From: Fen-330 sp050008465
Lineage (GTDB): Bacteria > Acidobacteriota > Terriglobia > Bryobacterales > Bryobacteraceae
Assembly: GCA_050008465.1 (NCBI GenBank)
Contig: JBEKMO010000029.1
Coordinates: 9,556 to 73,555 of the forward strand
Reading direction: 5' to 3'
DNA length: 64,000 bases
Both the position numbers and the translations under genes were made by a program. Positions 1-7,802 of the stretch are shown piece after piece. Position 1 is the stretch's first letter. Every line of letters begins with the position of its first letter. Under the pieces are notes generated by a model. The model did no database searches. It was not told the origin of the DNA and saw nothing but the letters and a program-made list of their open reading frames with translations.

Positions 1-420
1 GCGGGGATCGATGGGTTTGAGCTCGCCATAGGTTTGCAGTGTGACGCCTCCCCTGACGCGCGGGTCGAGGATGTAGTTGATCTTCAGGGTCCGCGCCAGG
101 ATGTCGATCACTTCGGCGAGCGAGGCGTTCTGGAGGTTGAGCACCGGGGAGCCGGATGGAGTCTGCGCCACGGGACTGGTCGCCGGAGGGGCGCCCTCGG
201 GTGGTGCGGTCTGCGCGGGTGGTGTAACGCCGGGTTTGGCGGAGGATGGCTCCGGCTGCGGCTTGGGTGGCGCAGCGGGTTTGGTCCCCGAGGAGCGAGG
301 GCCGTACCCGGGCGGCAGGCTGGCCGGGTTGAGGGGAGGGGGCAACGGAGGCTGGTCCTGGCCCCACGCCAGTGTCACGATCATTCCGATAAGGCTCAAA
401 CGAACCCAGGGTGCCATCAT
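1..420 (-). CDS. gspD: Type II secretion secretin GspD, N-terminal part (cut by window edge)
   Basis: This is the outer-membrane secretin that forms the exit channel of the type II secretion system. Only the first 140 codons lie in the window and the frame is open to base 1. It starts ATG-ATG at 420, four bases after the stop of the upstream gene. A hydrophobic signal peptide (about residues 1-20) is followed by a long Pro/Ala-rich linker to about residue 95. Then comes a segment containing LQNASLAEVIDILARTL and LDPRVRGGVTLQT, which is typical of the secretin N-domains that precede the pore domain. Its position as last visible gene of the gsp run supports the call. The pore domain itself lies outside the window. 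Confidence 0.82.
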   Translation of the reverse strand, partial: MMAPWVRLSLIGMIVTLAWGQDQPPLPPPLNPASLPPGYGPRSSGTKPAAPPKPQPEPSSAKPGVTPPAQTAPPEGAPPATSPVAQTPSGSPVLNLQNASLAEVIDILARTLKINYILDPRVRGGVTLQTYGELKPIDPR

Positions 421-423
421 GGG

Positions 424-876
424 TTACTCCTTGGCCGCGGCCTTTTCGCCAGCGGACTTGGTCTCGTCCTTCGGGCAGTCGCGCTCCCAAAGCCGGCGCT
501 CAACATCCGTGAGCTGGTCTTTCTTTCTCGACCAGCGAGTGACGCCGAAGGGAGTGGGCCGTTCAAACTGAATTTCGTCGCCGGCCTGGACCGCTTTCCA
601 CCCCGCGGGAAGCTCCCCGGCCGCCGCGGGCTTCTGCTCCGCGGACCGGCTGATCCCGAACGGGGTCCTGTAATAGACCCAGGTCTTGCCCTCCGGATCC
701 GTAAAGCGCCAGGAGTTTGGCCCCAGCGGCGTGGCTCGGGCCGGCACGCCCGGCACAGACGCCGTCGTGGCCGGTGCGGGCGCCGGACGGGGCGGCGTTC
801 CGCCGGCTTTCTCCTGGCCGGCGGCAAGCGACAGCAATGGAATGACGAGCGCTAGCAGTACAAGTCGGAATCTCAT
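424..876 (-). CDS. Small exported protein with PFG motifs, T2SS operon
   Basis: I do not recognise a named family. The 150-residue product begins with a signal peptide (MRFRLVLLALVIPLLSLAAG) and a short Pro/Ala linker. A compact domain follows with the phrases TDPEGKTWVYYRTPFGISR and FERPTPFGVTRWSRKK, and the tail is charged. The ATG at 876 was chosen over upstream in-frame codons because it puts the signal peptide at the N-terminus. The gene sits between a GspC-like gene and gspD in a chain of near-overlapping genes, so a periplasmic accessory role in secretin assembly or in coupling the inner- and outer-membrane parts is plausible but inferred. A similar PFG phrase ends the preceding GspC-like protein. 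Confidence 0.72.
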   Translation of the reverse strand: MRFRLVLLALVIPLLSLAAGQEKAGGTPPRPAPAPATTASVPGVPARATPLGPNSWRFTDPEGKTWVYYRTPFGISRSAEQKPAAAGELPAGWKAVQAGDEIQFERPTPFGVTRWSRKKDQLTDVERRLWERDCPKDETKSAGEKAAAKE

Positions 877-908
877 GATTGTTATCCCCAGCGGGTCGAA
901 ACCCGCCC

Positions 909-1634
909 TCACTTCACGGGCTCCCATTGGCACACGCTGCCAAACGGGCTCTCTTTGACCACCCTGCGGTAGCCGTCCACGACGGTGCCAGCCGGCGAAG
1001 TATCGCCGGGCGGGCAGGCCCGCCGTCCACCAGTACCACCCAACTCCATACCCGGGCCGGACCGCTGGGCCGGCGAAATCGTAGTCACCGAGGTCTGCGC
1101 CGCCCGTGAGGCCGGCGCGGGCTCGGCGGCAGGACTCTGCTCCGCGGCCCGATCCACTAGTTCCTGAAGTTTCCTGGTCAGCTTCTCCCCGCGCCACTCC
1201 AGCACGATCTCATCGCGGGTGACCTTCACCAGCTTGAATTCGCCGATGTCCTGCCCGAAACGGACCTCCCTGTGCGGCCCGCCGGCGTTCACGGCCATGA
1301 ATGCCGTAGGGCCATCGCCGAGATTGATCAGCCCGTAGAACGCCGGCAGCTTAGGCATGGGCGGGGGGGGCGTCACTTCGACGATGACGGTCGGGTTGCG
1401 GTCGGCGCTGAAGAGCATCTGCTGCGCGACATCGCTATAGGCGGCCGCCGTCGACGGCGCCACCGGGGCCAGCGGCGCATAGGGAGGGGGCGGCAACTGC
1501 TTCAGCGGCTGCCCCAGGACCACACTCTCTCGCTTGCGGGCCTCCAGCCAGGTCTGCCGTACGCGCTCCCCCAGAACCACCAGGAGCGCCAGCAGCAGCA
1601 GGTCCAGCAACAGCAGCCTCTTCCGCATACTCAA
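909..1634 (-). CDS. GspC-like inner-membrane/periplasmic T2SS component
   Basis: The 241-residue protein has a short basic start, one transmembrane helix (about residues 5-23, rich in Leu), a Pro-rich linker and a periplasmic domain that includes PAFYGLINLGDGPTAFMAV and VRFGQDIGEFKLVKVTRDEI. That order (one helix, linker, HR-like beta domain) matches GspC and PilP proteins, which link the inner-membrane platform to the secretin. After about residue 170 there is an Ala/Gly-rich stretch and a C-terminal SPFGSVCQWEPV phrase resembling the next gene's product. The start overlaps the stop of the upstream gene by 4 bases (ATGA). GspC identity rests on layout and context, not on a strong motif. Confidence 0.65.
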   Translation of the reverse strand: MSMRKRLLLLDLLLLALLVVLGERVRQTWLEARKRESVVLGQPLKQLPPPPYAPLAPVAPSTAAAYSDVAQQMLFSADRNPTVIVEVTPPPPMPKLPAFYGLINLGDGPTAFMAVNAGGPHREVRFGQDIGEFKLVKVTRDEIVLEWRGEKLTRKLQELVDRAAEQSPAAEPAPASRAAQTSVTTISPAQRSGPGMELGGTGGRRACPPGDTSPAGTVVDGYRRVVKESPFGSVCQWEPVK

Positions 1635-2221
1635 AACAAAGCCTTCTTCTGCGGCACCAGCCGTTTCGGCACGACGCCCGCCACGATCAGGCGCACCCCG
1701 ATCGTTTTCTGTTTGGCATCCTGCGCGGACACGCGCAGTTCCAGAGTCGCCAGCGCCTCGGGCTGTTTGGTGAGGTCAGCCAGGAAGTTGACCAACTCGT
1801 CGATGTGGCAGGTGAAGGGTAGGCTGACCTGCACCTCACCGTAGTCTTCACCCAGCCGGGGGATCTGCTGGCCCAGTTCCACGGTTCCGAAATCCAGCGG
1901 TGGGGTTTGGGCCTGGGCCACGCGCCGGATGACATTCAGCAACTGCGCCTGGGCCTGGGCCGCGGTTTCCGCCTGAATCACGCCCTTCTCGCGCTGGGCC
2001 AGTTCCAGGGAAGCCTGCTGGAGCACCTGTTCCCGGCCCGCAACGCCGGCGGCCAGTTGCCGGACGCGCGCGAGCCGCTTTTCGGCGGCGGGGATCGAGT
2101 CGGAGGCGGAAACTACCTGTGGCGGCCCGGTTCCGCCTGAAAAGGCCAGATAGAGCAACAGAACCACCACTGCCACCGCCAGCGCCGCCAGCGCGCGCCT
2201 GTCCCGCTGCTCAATCTTCAC
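1631..2221 (-). CDS. gspM: GspM/PilO-like T2SS inner-membrane protein
   Basis: The 196-residue protein has a short cytoplasmic start, one transmembrane helix (about residues 9-27, AALAVAVVVLLLYLAF), a coiled-coil region and a C-terminal ferredoxin-like-sized domain. GspM and PilO proteins show this layout and pair with GspL/PilN in the inner-membrane platform. The GTG at 2221 is chosen because it forms a GTGA overlap with the stop of the preceding gspL gene, the rule in this operon. Sequence identity in this family is always low, so the call rests on layout and on its place after gspL. Confidence 0.7.
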   Translation of the reverse strand: MKIEQRDRRALAALAVAVVVLLLYLAFSGGTGPPQVVSASDSIPAAEKRLARVRQLAAGVAGREQVLQQASLELAQREKGVIQAETAAQAQAQLLNVIRRVAQAQTPPLDFGTVELGQQIPRLGEDYGEVQVSLPFTCHIDELVNFLADLTKQPEALATLELRVSAQDAKQKTIGVRLIVAGVVPKRLVPQKKALF

Positions 2222-3534
2222 CGGGTCACCCCCTCGCGCAGCGTGCGGATGCGGAAGATCTCGTTCTTGCCGGCACGCGAAAGCGGCACGGTGAATTCCG
2301 AGCCTTGGAACAGCGGCGAGCCGTCGATCAGCTTCAGCAGCGGCGCGGCCTGCTCGGCCTGGCCGTTGAGGACCGCGGAATTGCGGTTCATCTCCAGCGA
2401 GTGCACCCACACTGGCGGCTGCAGCAACCTGGTCAGCTCGGCCAGGGCGTCCAGGTCCGCTTTCGACCGTTGGCGAACGCTGTCCAGCAGGCTGGCGCGC
2501 GCGCGAAGCTGGTCGATGGCGCGGTCGAGCGCGCCGGCTTTCCTGGCCCGCGGCTCGAGGCGGGCGATTTCGCTTCCCAGCGCCGCCAGGTACTTCCGGT
2601 CCTCGACGGGTGTAATCGAAACCAGCGCCACCAGCACCAGCGCGAGCAGAAACGCCAGGACCACACTGGGAACGAACATGGCCCGCGAGGTGGAAGTGCG
2701 GTGCTCGGGCGGCAGCAGGTTCAGCGGCAGCGCCAGGCGGGGGCAAGCCCCGGCCAGCGCCGCCGCGTATACCAGCGTGTTGCGGGATGAATCGTAGCCG
2801 GTCGGGGCCGCATGGGGCGCCGGCAGCAGCGCGGACAGTTCGAGTGGCTCGGTTTCCGGGGCCAGCCTCAACTCGGCGCTGGCGAGCGCCGATGCGTTGT
2901 CGCGCGGCAGCTCGAAGGCAGCGGAGAAAATGGGCTTGGCCTCGCTTTCGCCGTAGATCTCCAGGCCGCTCTCACCTTCGGATAGCGCGAGAAAACCGCC
3001 CCGTGGCGGGGTGGAAAGCAGCCGCACGCCCGAATACACCGCAGCGGCCGAGAAAGTGAACCCGGCGGTCCGGATTCCTGCCTCGGAGAACAGCGCGACA
3101 TAGCGCTCCAGAACCTCGCGCCGGACGATGACGATCAATACGGCGCCGCTCCGGCCGATGCGGCACCAGGCGTGGGCGGCCTCGTCTTCCCCGTAAGGGT
3201 GCAGCGAATCGAGCTGGAATTGGATGGCGGCGGCCAGGTCGCGATCGGCCACGCCGGGAAGCGCCAGTTGCCGTACGATGAGGTCGCGGCGCGGCAGCAG
3301 CACCGTGGCCGACAGGTAGCTTCCCCCGAGCCGTTTCAAGAACTCGTTGTACTCGGCCCCCCACTCGGCGGCCGGCCGCTCTCGAAACCGGGCGATGGTA
3401 GTGGCGCCCAGGACCCGCGTCCCGGTCGGCCGCACCCGCGTGATGACCACCGTCAGATCCGCCTCGCCAATCTGGATCCCGACGCCCGCGCCGATGGCCA
3501 GCCACTTGCGGAGCTCGGGGAGATCCAGTTTCAT
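2218..3534 (-). CDS. gspL: GspL-type protein (PilM-PilN-like fusion)
   Basis: The 438-residue protein has an N-terminal actin-like PilM/GspL cytoplasmic domain. Its start (GAGVGIQIGEADLTVVITR) and the segment around LPRRDLIVRQLALPG are typical. One transmembrane helix follows at about residues 285-307, then a coiled coil and a PilN-like periplasmic domain (VWVHSLEMNRNSAVLNGQAE). GspL joins in one chain what type IV pilus systems split into PilM and PilN. It recruits the GspE ATPase to the membrane platform. The start ATG at 3534 overlaps the gspK stop by 4 bases and the end overlaps gspM by 4 bases. Confidence 0.8.
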   Translation of the reverse strand: MKLDLPELRKWLAIGAGVGIQIGEADLTVVITRVRPTGTRVLGATTIARFRERPAAEWGAEYNEFLKRLGGSYLSATVLLPRRDLIVRQLALPGVADRDLAAAIQFQLDSLHPYGEDEAAHAWCRIGRSGAVLIVIVRREVLERYVALFSEAGIRTAGFTFSAAAVYSGVRLLSTPPRGGFLALSEGESGLEIYGESEAKPIFSAAFELPRDNASALASAELRLAPETEPLELSALLPAPHAAPTGYDSSRNTLVYAAALAGACPRLALPLNLLPPEHRTSTSRAMFVPSVVLAFLLALVLVALVSITPVEDRKYLAALGSEIARLEPRARKAGALDRAIDQLRARASLLDSVRQRSKADLDALAELTRLLQPPVWVHSLEMNRNSAVLNGQAEQAAPLLKLIDGSPLFQGSEFTVPLSRAGKNEIFRIRTLREGVTR

Positions 3535-4535
3535 TGCACCCACACGTTGTCGTACCAGCGCAGGACGTGGTAACGCTCCGGGAATTCCCCGCCCAGGAAC
3601 TTCACCATCGCGCCTACCGACCGGCGCTCGTCGGAGAGGGCCCCGTTTTGCAGCCGCAGCCGGGCCGTGGCGCACAGCGTGTAAACGGCGTTGCCGCCGA
3701 TTCGCAAGCGGCTCAGGCCGGGCGTTCCCTGGAGGAGAGCGGCGGCTTGCGCCATGCTGCGCAGCGGCATCCTGTTGCGCGTCTCCACGGTCAGGGCAAC
3801 CAGCTCCGGGCTCAGGCCAATGGCGCTCAATACGGCCGGCTCGACCGTGTTCACGTCGTAGGCGCTCCCAGCGCCGTAGACGGTCAGGCAATCCCTCAGG
3901 CCGGCCCGCGGAGCCAGCCGGCCCTCCCCGTCGCGCTCGTAACTTCCATAGAACAGGTCCGGAGTCATGCCTTTGACCAGCAGCAGTTCTTCAATCTCTT
4001 CCAAAGACGCGTGGCGGGCGCGAAAAGACGGCGCCAGCGAGAAATAATACTGGTCGAAGGCGGTGGGCATGCCGCCCGGCGCAGAGAAGCGCCAGTCCAG
4101 GATGGCCATCACGATCTCCCGGGCGCGTTCCGGCTCCGCGCCCAGCGTAACCAACAGGCGGTAAAGCTCCTCGGGCGGCGCCGAATTCACGTTCATCTTG
4201 GCGGATTCCGGCGTGATGCGCACCACGGCTTGCCCGGTCGGGAATTCCAGACTGAGGTAAGGCACGCCCGGGGTGTAGAAGCGGGATTGGCCGTCGGGCT
4301 GCAAATAGGAAGGCCCCCATTCCATGTAGAGCAGCGCACGCTGGATGGCGCCCGTGGCGAGGTAGTGGGCGCGCAACGCGTCGACGGTGGTTGCGGCGCG
4401 CTCGGTTTCGCCGCGCACGGTGGTGGCCAGCGAAAACGCGATCGCCGCGAGCGCCGCCGAGAGCCACAGCACCGCCAGCAGCGCGCTTCCCGCGCGCCCG
4501 CGACGCTTCCTAGTTGCCGTCCAGGTAGCTGACAT
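3531..4535 (-). CDS. gspK: T2SS minor pseudopilin GspK
   Basis: The product has 334 residues, the usual GspK length. The start is followed by a prepilin-like basic leader and hydrophobic helix (GSALLAVLWLSAALAAIAF). The SALLAVLW phrase and the helix-hairpin-helix-type segments KMNVNSAPPEELYRLL and VNTVEPAVLSAIGL mark GspK, which caps the pseudopilus tip with GspI and GspJ. Unlike the other pseudopilins it has no Glu at position +5, as is normal for GspK. The start overlaps the end of gspJ by 26 bases, so translation is probably coupled. Confidence 0.85.
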   Translation of the reverse strand: MSATWTATRKRRGRAGSALLAVLWLSAALAAIAFSLATTVRGETERAATTVDALRAHYLATGAIQRALLYMEWGPSYLQPDGQSRFYTPGVPYLSLEFPTGQAVVRITPESAKMNVNSAPPEELYRLLVTLGAEPERAREIVMAILDWRFSAPGGMPTAFDQYYFSLAPSFRARHASLEEIEELLLVKGMTPDLFYGSYERDGEGRLAPRAGLRDCLTVYGAGSAYDVNTVEPAVLSAIGLSPELVALTVETRNRMPLRSMAQAAALLQGTPGLSRLRIGGNAVYTLCATARLRLQNGALSDERRSVGAMVKFLGGEFPERYHVLRWYDNVWVQ

Positions 4536-5292
4536 TCGGTATCCTGTTCACGTAGATCGGCACCGTCAGGCCGGCCAGCGGCACCCGCGACCGGTCCGGC
4601 TCTAGCGGCGCCATTTCGACGCGCACCGCCGCCGGCCATCTCGGCCACCGCCATTCCGGAAGCCAGCTTGCGAGCGCCGGCGGCCGCAACGTCTCCCTCC
4701 CCTTATAGAAGAAGCGGCAAAACGCCAGCCGGTCCGCCAGAACGAAGGAGTGCGGCCCGGCCTCGATGGCGCGGAATTGCGGCGCCAGCGCGCCGCCCAG
4801 GGCGGGGTCGGGCAAGAGCCCCAGGCAGGAGGCGCCAGCCGACAGCGGGCCGGTATACAGCGTTTCGTTGACAATGAGGCGGACGCCTCGGTTCTGCTCG
4901 CCGGGGATCACCTGGAACTCGAGGATGCGTGGATAGCCGCGGGCCGCCTCCTCCAGCGAATAGGTGGAGACAAAGCGCATCGATTGCGGCTCGCCCGCGA
5001 AGAACGGCACCCGGACCGGAGGAGCGTCGGGCGGGCCGGCGGGACAGTCCGCGCTGGCGGGCATCAGGCCCGCGATCTGGCTCTCGAGAATGCGCTCGGT
5101 GCTGGCGGCGCGACGGTTCGCCATCAGTTTCGAGTTGGCCTTATCGAGCGCGTTCAAACCCACCCGCAAGGCCATCAGCATGCCGACCGATAGCAGGCTG
5201 AGCAGCGAAATCGCGATCAGCAGCTCGATGAGCGTCACACCGCTGGTGGCACAGGCCTTCAGCCTGTGCACTTTGCCTGCGGGAGCGGTCAT
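4510..5292 (-). CDS. gspJ: T2SS minor pseudopilin GspJ
   Basis: The 260-residue product has the type IV prepilin cleavage motif SG/VTLIELLIAI followed by the N-terminal helix, and a large beta-rich C-terminal domain as in GspJ, which works with GspI and GspK at the pseudopilus tip. Order H-I-J-K supports the name. The start ATG at 5292 overlaps the gspI stop (ATGA). Oddly, the leader before the cleavage Gly is about 18 residues, longer than in the sister genes (5-12). Part of it (VHRLKACA) is encoded by a GC-rich palindrome that looks like a dispersed repeat. Confidence 0.85.
   Translation of the reverse strand: MTAPAGKVHRLKACATSGVTLIELLIAISLLSLLSVGMLMALRVGLNALDKANSKLMANRRAASTERILESQIAGLMPASADCPAGPPDAPPVRVPFFAGEPQSMRFVSTYSLEEAARGYPRILEFQVIPGEQNRGVRLIVNETLYTGPLSAGASCLGLLPDPALGGALAPQFRAIEAGPHSFVLADRLAFCRFFYKGRETLRPPALASWLPEWRWPRWPAAVRVEMAPLEPDRSRVPLAGLTVPIYVNRIPNVSYLDGN
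5249..5269. repeat. Palindrome inside the gspJ leader
   Basis: An 8-base arm (GCACAGGC), a 5-base spacer and the exact reverse complement (GCCTGTGC) lie within the coding region for the GspJ leader peptide. The palindrome is in frame and encodes part of the leader. It resembles the hairpin elements found in the gaps of this window. Confidence 0.6.
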
Positions 5293-5699
5293 GGCCTCAC
5301 CAGTTTCCCCTGGCGGAATCCTTCGAGCGCGAAGGTGCGCCGCCTGGCGCCGCTCATCCACCAGATCTCCACCTCGAGGCGCTCGAGAATGTCGGTGCCC
5401 GGCGAGGCGTTGGGAGGCGCCTCGAAGGGTGTGATCTGCGCCCGCCAGCCCGCCTCGGCGCCTCCGGTCAGAGCGGGGTCGAACCCACCTTCGAGCGGCA
5501 CCATCTTCGGCAGGCCCTGGTCGACCAGCAGCTCGTCCATTTTCTGACGCGCCAGCAGCGCCGCGCGGTCGTAGTCGGTCAGACGCGCGGCGTTGCGCAG
5601 CGAGGCGGAGATGTTCGCCAGCAGCCCGACCACCGCGATCCCCATGATTAGGGTAGCCACCAGCATCTCGAGCAGCGTGAATCCCCGCGACCGCATCAT
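5289..5699 (-). CDS. gspI: T2SS minor pseudopilin GspI
   Basis: The 136-residue product has a short leader and classic prepilin site (RG/FTLLEMLVATLIMGIAVVG), which the prepilin peptidase cleaves and N-methylates. The rest is a small globular domain, the usual size for GspI, which nucleates the GspI-J-K tip complex. The FTLLEMLVA start is the common GspI signature. The first ATG at 5699 is used because it overlaps the gspH stop in an ATGATGA arrangement. No prepilin peptidase gene is seen in the window. Confidence 0.85.
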   Translation of the reverse strand: MMRSRGFTLLEMLVATLIMGIAVVGLLANISASLRNAARLTDYDRAALLARQKMDELLVDQGLPKMVPLEGGFDPALTGGAEAGWRAQITPFEAPPNASPGTDILERLEVEIWWMSGARRRTFALEGFRQGKLVRP

Positions 5700-6160
5700 C
5701 TCTCCACCCGCTCGATGCTCGCGACGCCGGTGATGGGGTCGAGCCGCACGACCCGGCGCGCGTGTCTGGCATTGCCGATTTCGATTTCGAGCCGCGGCAC
5801 GGCCCCGCCGGGGTAGAGCATGAACCGCCGCGGGCCGTCCTCCGCCTGCAATGGCTCGGGCCGGATCGCAAGAATCGAAATGCCCTGCGGCAGCCCGACT
5901 TCCTTGTGGAATCCCGGCTCGGTAGAACGCAGCCGCAGCGTTCTGTCCGTCCGCGAAATGGTCAGCTCGACCACCTGCTGCCGCCGCTCGGCGCGGATCA
6001 GCGCCTCGTTGAACAGACCCACCACGGAACTGGTCGCCGAAGTGAGCCGCAGCGAATCGATGCCCGAAGTTGCCGCGGGAAAGGTGATGCCGGCGAGCAG
6101 CCCAATCAGAGCGACCACGATCAGCATCTCGATCAGCGTCACTCCGCTGGAGTTCTTCAC
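5696..6160 (-). CDS. gspH: T2SS minor pseudopilin GspH
   Basis: The product has a prepilin cleavage motif (SG/VTLIEMLIVVALIGLLAG) and a C-terminal domain with RRFMLYPGGAVPRLEIEIG near its end, the usual GspH/FimT size and layout. An in-frame TTG at 6172 is possible. The GTG at 6160 is preferred because it gives the same 4-base GTGA overlap with the upstream stop (gspG) seen at several junctions of this operon, and leaves a normal 6-residue leader. GspH joins the minor pseudopilin complex on the GspG pseudopilus. Confidence 0.82.
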   Translation of the reverse strand: MKNSSGVTLIEMLIVVALIGLLAGITFPAATSGIDSLRLTSATSSVVGLFNEALIRAERRQQVVELTISRTDRTLRLRSTEPGFHKEVGLPQGISILAIRPEPLQAEDGPRRFMLYPGGAVPRLEIEIGNARHARRVVRLDPITGVASIERVER

Positions 6161-6597
6161 TGGTTCTTCCAACTGACGATATCGGCGCTGGCTCCCTCTC
6201 CCCCGGGCTGGCCGTCGGCGCCGTAGGAGATGATTTCCGGCTCATCGCCCTGCTCGCTGGGGTAGTGATATATATACGGCCGGCCCCAGGGGTCGAGCGG
6301 TATGTCGCGCTCCAGATACGCGCTCTGCCAATTGGTCACGCCCTGGGGCGCCGTTCGCAGCGCCTGCAACCCCTGTTCGGTGGTCGGGAACACGCCCGTG
6401 TCCATCTTGTACAAGTTCAGCGCGGTCATAAAGGTGTTGATTTGCGCGCGCGCCGCCGTCGTCTTGGCCTTGTCGGCCTGTTTCCACATCCTTAGCCCGA
6501 CCAGTCCGGCGAACAGCGCGATGATGGTCACCACGACCAGCATCTCGATTAGGGTCACGCCGGCCTGGGCCGGCCTTCTCCGTCTGGATGTGCTCAC
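6157..6597 (-). CDS. gspG: T2SS major pseudopilin GspG
   Basis: The 146-residue product is a normal-length GspG. A basic leader ends in AG/VTLIEMLVVVTIIALFAG. The mature domain has the conserved ALNLYKMDTGVFPTTEQGL segment and PLDPWGRPYIYHYP. The latter belongs to the calcium-binding C-terminal region near the family's conserved DG (SYGADGQPGGEG). GspG polymerises into the piston-like pseudopilus. Translation starts at GTG 6597, which overlaps the gspF stop (GTGA). Confidence 0.93.
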   Translation of the reverse strand: MSTSRRRRPAQAGVTLIEMLVVVTIIALFAGLVGLRMWKQADKAKTTAARAQINTFMTALNLYKMDTGVFPTTEQGLQALRTAPQGVTNWQSAYLERDIPLDPWGRPYIYHYPSEQGDEPEIISYGADGQPGGEGASADIVSWKNQ

Positions 6598-7802
6598 ATT
6601 GCCACCTCGTTGATGCTGGTTATCGCCAGCAGCATGCTGAGAATCAGCGCCCCAATGAAAACACCCATCACCAGGATCACCATCGGCTCGAACAGGGCCG
6701 TAAACCGCTTGATGGCGGCGCGGGTGTCGGATTCGTAAATGTCGGCCATGCGAGCGAACATCTGGTCCAGGCGCCCCGTCTCCTCGCCGACGCTCAACAG
6801 GTGCGCGGCCAGCGCGGGGAACTCGCCCGTCCGGCGCAGCGGCGCGGCCAGACCCTCGCCGCGTTTGACGCCCTGCGCCACGGCATCCAGGGAAGCGGCG
6901 ATCCTGCGGTTGTTCAGAATGGCTGCGGCAATGCCGAGCGACTGGACGAGCGGCACGCTGTTGGCCACCAGCGTCTCCATGGCGCGCGCGAAACGCGACG
7001 TTTCGGCTTTCCGCAACGCGTCACCGAGCAGCGGAATCCGGAGCCGGAAGGAATCCCACCACATCCTGCCCGGTGTGGTCCGGATGTAGGCGCGCAGGGC
7101 CGCCGCCGCGGCCACCAGGGCGCCGGCCGCCAGCCATCCGTAGGTCTTCACGATCCGGCTCGTCTCCAGAAGAATCTGGGTCGGCAGCGGCATCCGCATC
7201 CGCGATTCCTCGAACACCTGGGCGAAGCGCGGCACCACGAAATACATGAGCACCAGAATCGAGCACAGGCCGACAAACACCAGCAGCCCCGGGTAAATCA
7301 TCGCGGAGATCATGTAGCTGCGCAGGTCGTCGCGCGTGCGCTCGAATTGCGTCAGCCGGTCGAACACCGCGCCCAGCGCGCCGCTGGCCTCGCCGGCGCG
7401 GACGATGTTCACGTACAGGGTGGGGAAGTACTCGGGATGCGTGGCCAGACTGTCGGCCAGGGAGCGGCCGCCCTTGAGCACCCGCAGCACGTCCAGCACG
7501 ATGAAACGGAAGCTGGAGTGCTCGGTCAGCTCGCCAGTGATGGACAGCGCCCGGTCCAGCGGCACGCCGGCATTGAGCAGCGTGGACAGCTCCTGGGTGA
7601 AAAAGAGCACGTCGCGTCTGCGGCCGCTCGTAAAGGTGGGCAGCTTCAGCGCGAAGGACTTCTTCGGCTGAACGCCGACGTAGACCGGGGTAAGTCCCTG
7701 GTTGCGCAACTCGCGCGCCACCGCCTTGTCGGTGTCCCCGCTCAGCGTCCCCGTACGAATCTTCCCGTCCGGAGTCACCGCTCTGAAGAAGAAGCTGGTC
7801 AT
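6594..7802 (-). CDS. gspF: T2SS inner-membrane platform protein GspF
   Basis: The 402-residue product has the GspF/PilC architecture: two similar cytoplasmic T2SF domains and three transmembrane helices. It includes FFTQELSTLLNAGVPLDRAL and the second-copy segment with FARAMETLVANSVPLVQSL. The C-terminal helix (MVILVMGVFIGALILSMLL) is the last membrane segment. GspF is the platform that the GspE ATPase is thought to rotate or push to assemble the pseudopilus. The ATG at 7802 shares one base with the gspE stop, so the two are coupled. Confidence 0.93.
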   Translation of the reverse strand: MTSFFFRAVTPDGKIRTGTLSGDTDKAVARELRNQGLTPVYVGVQPKKSFALKLPTFTSGRRRDVLFFTQELSTLLNAGVPLDRALSITGELTEHSSFRFIVLDVLRVLKGGRSLADSLATHPEYFPTLYVNIVRAGEASGALGAVFDRLTQFERTRDDLRSYMISAMIYPGLLVFVGLCSILVLMYFVVPRFAQVFEESRMRMPLPTQILLETSRIVKTYGWLAAGALVAAAAALRAYIRTTPGRMWWDSFRLRIPLLGDALRKAETSRFARAMETLVANSVPLVQSLGIAAAILNNRRIAASLDAVAQGVKRGEGLAAPLRRTGEFPALAAHLLSVGEETGRLDQMFARMADIYESDTRAAIKRFTALFEPMVILVMGVFIGALILSMLLAITSINEVAM

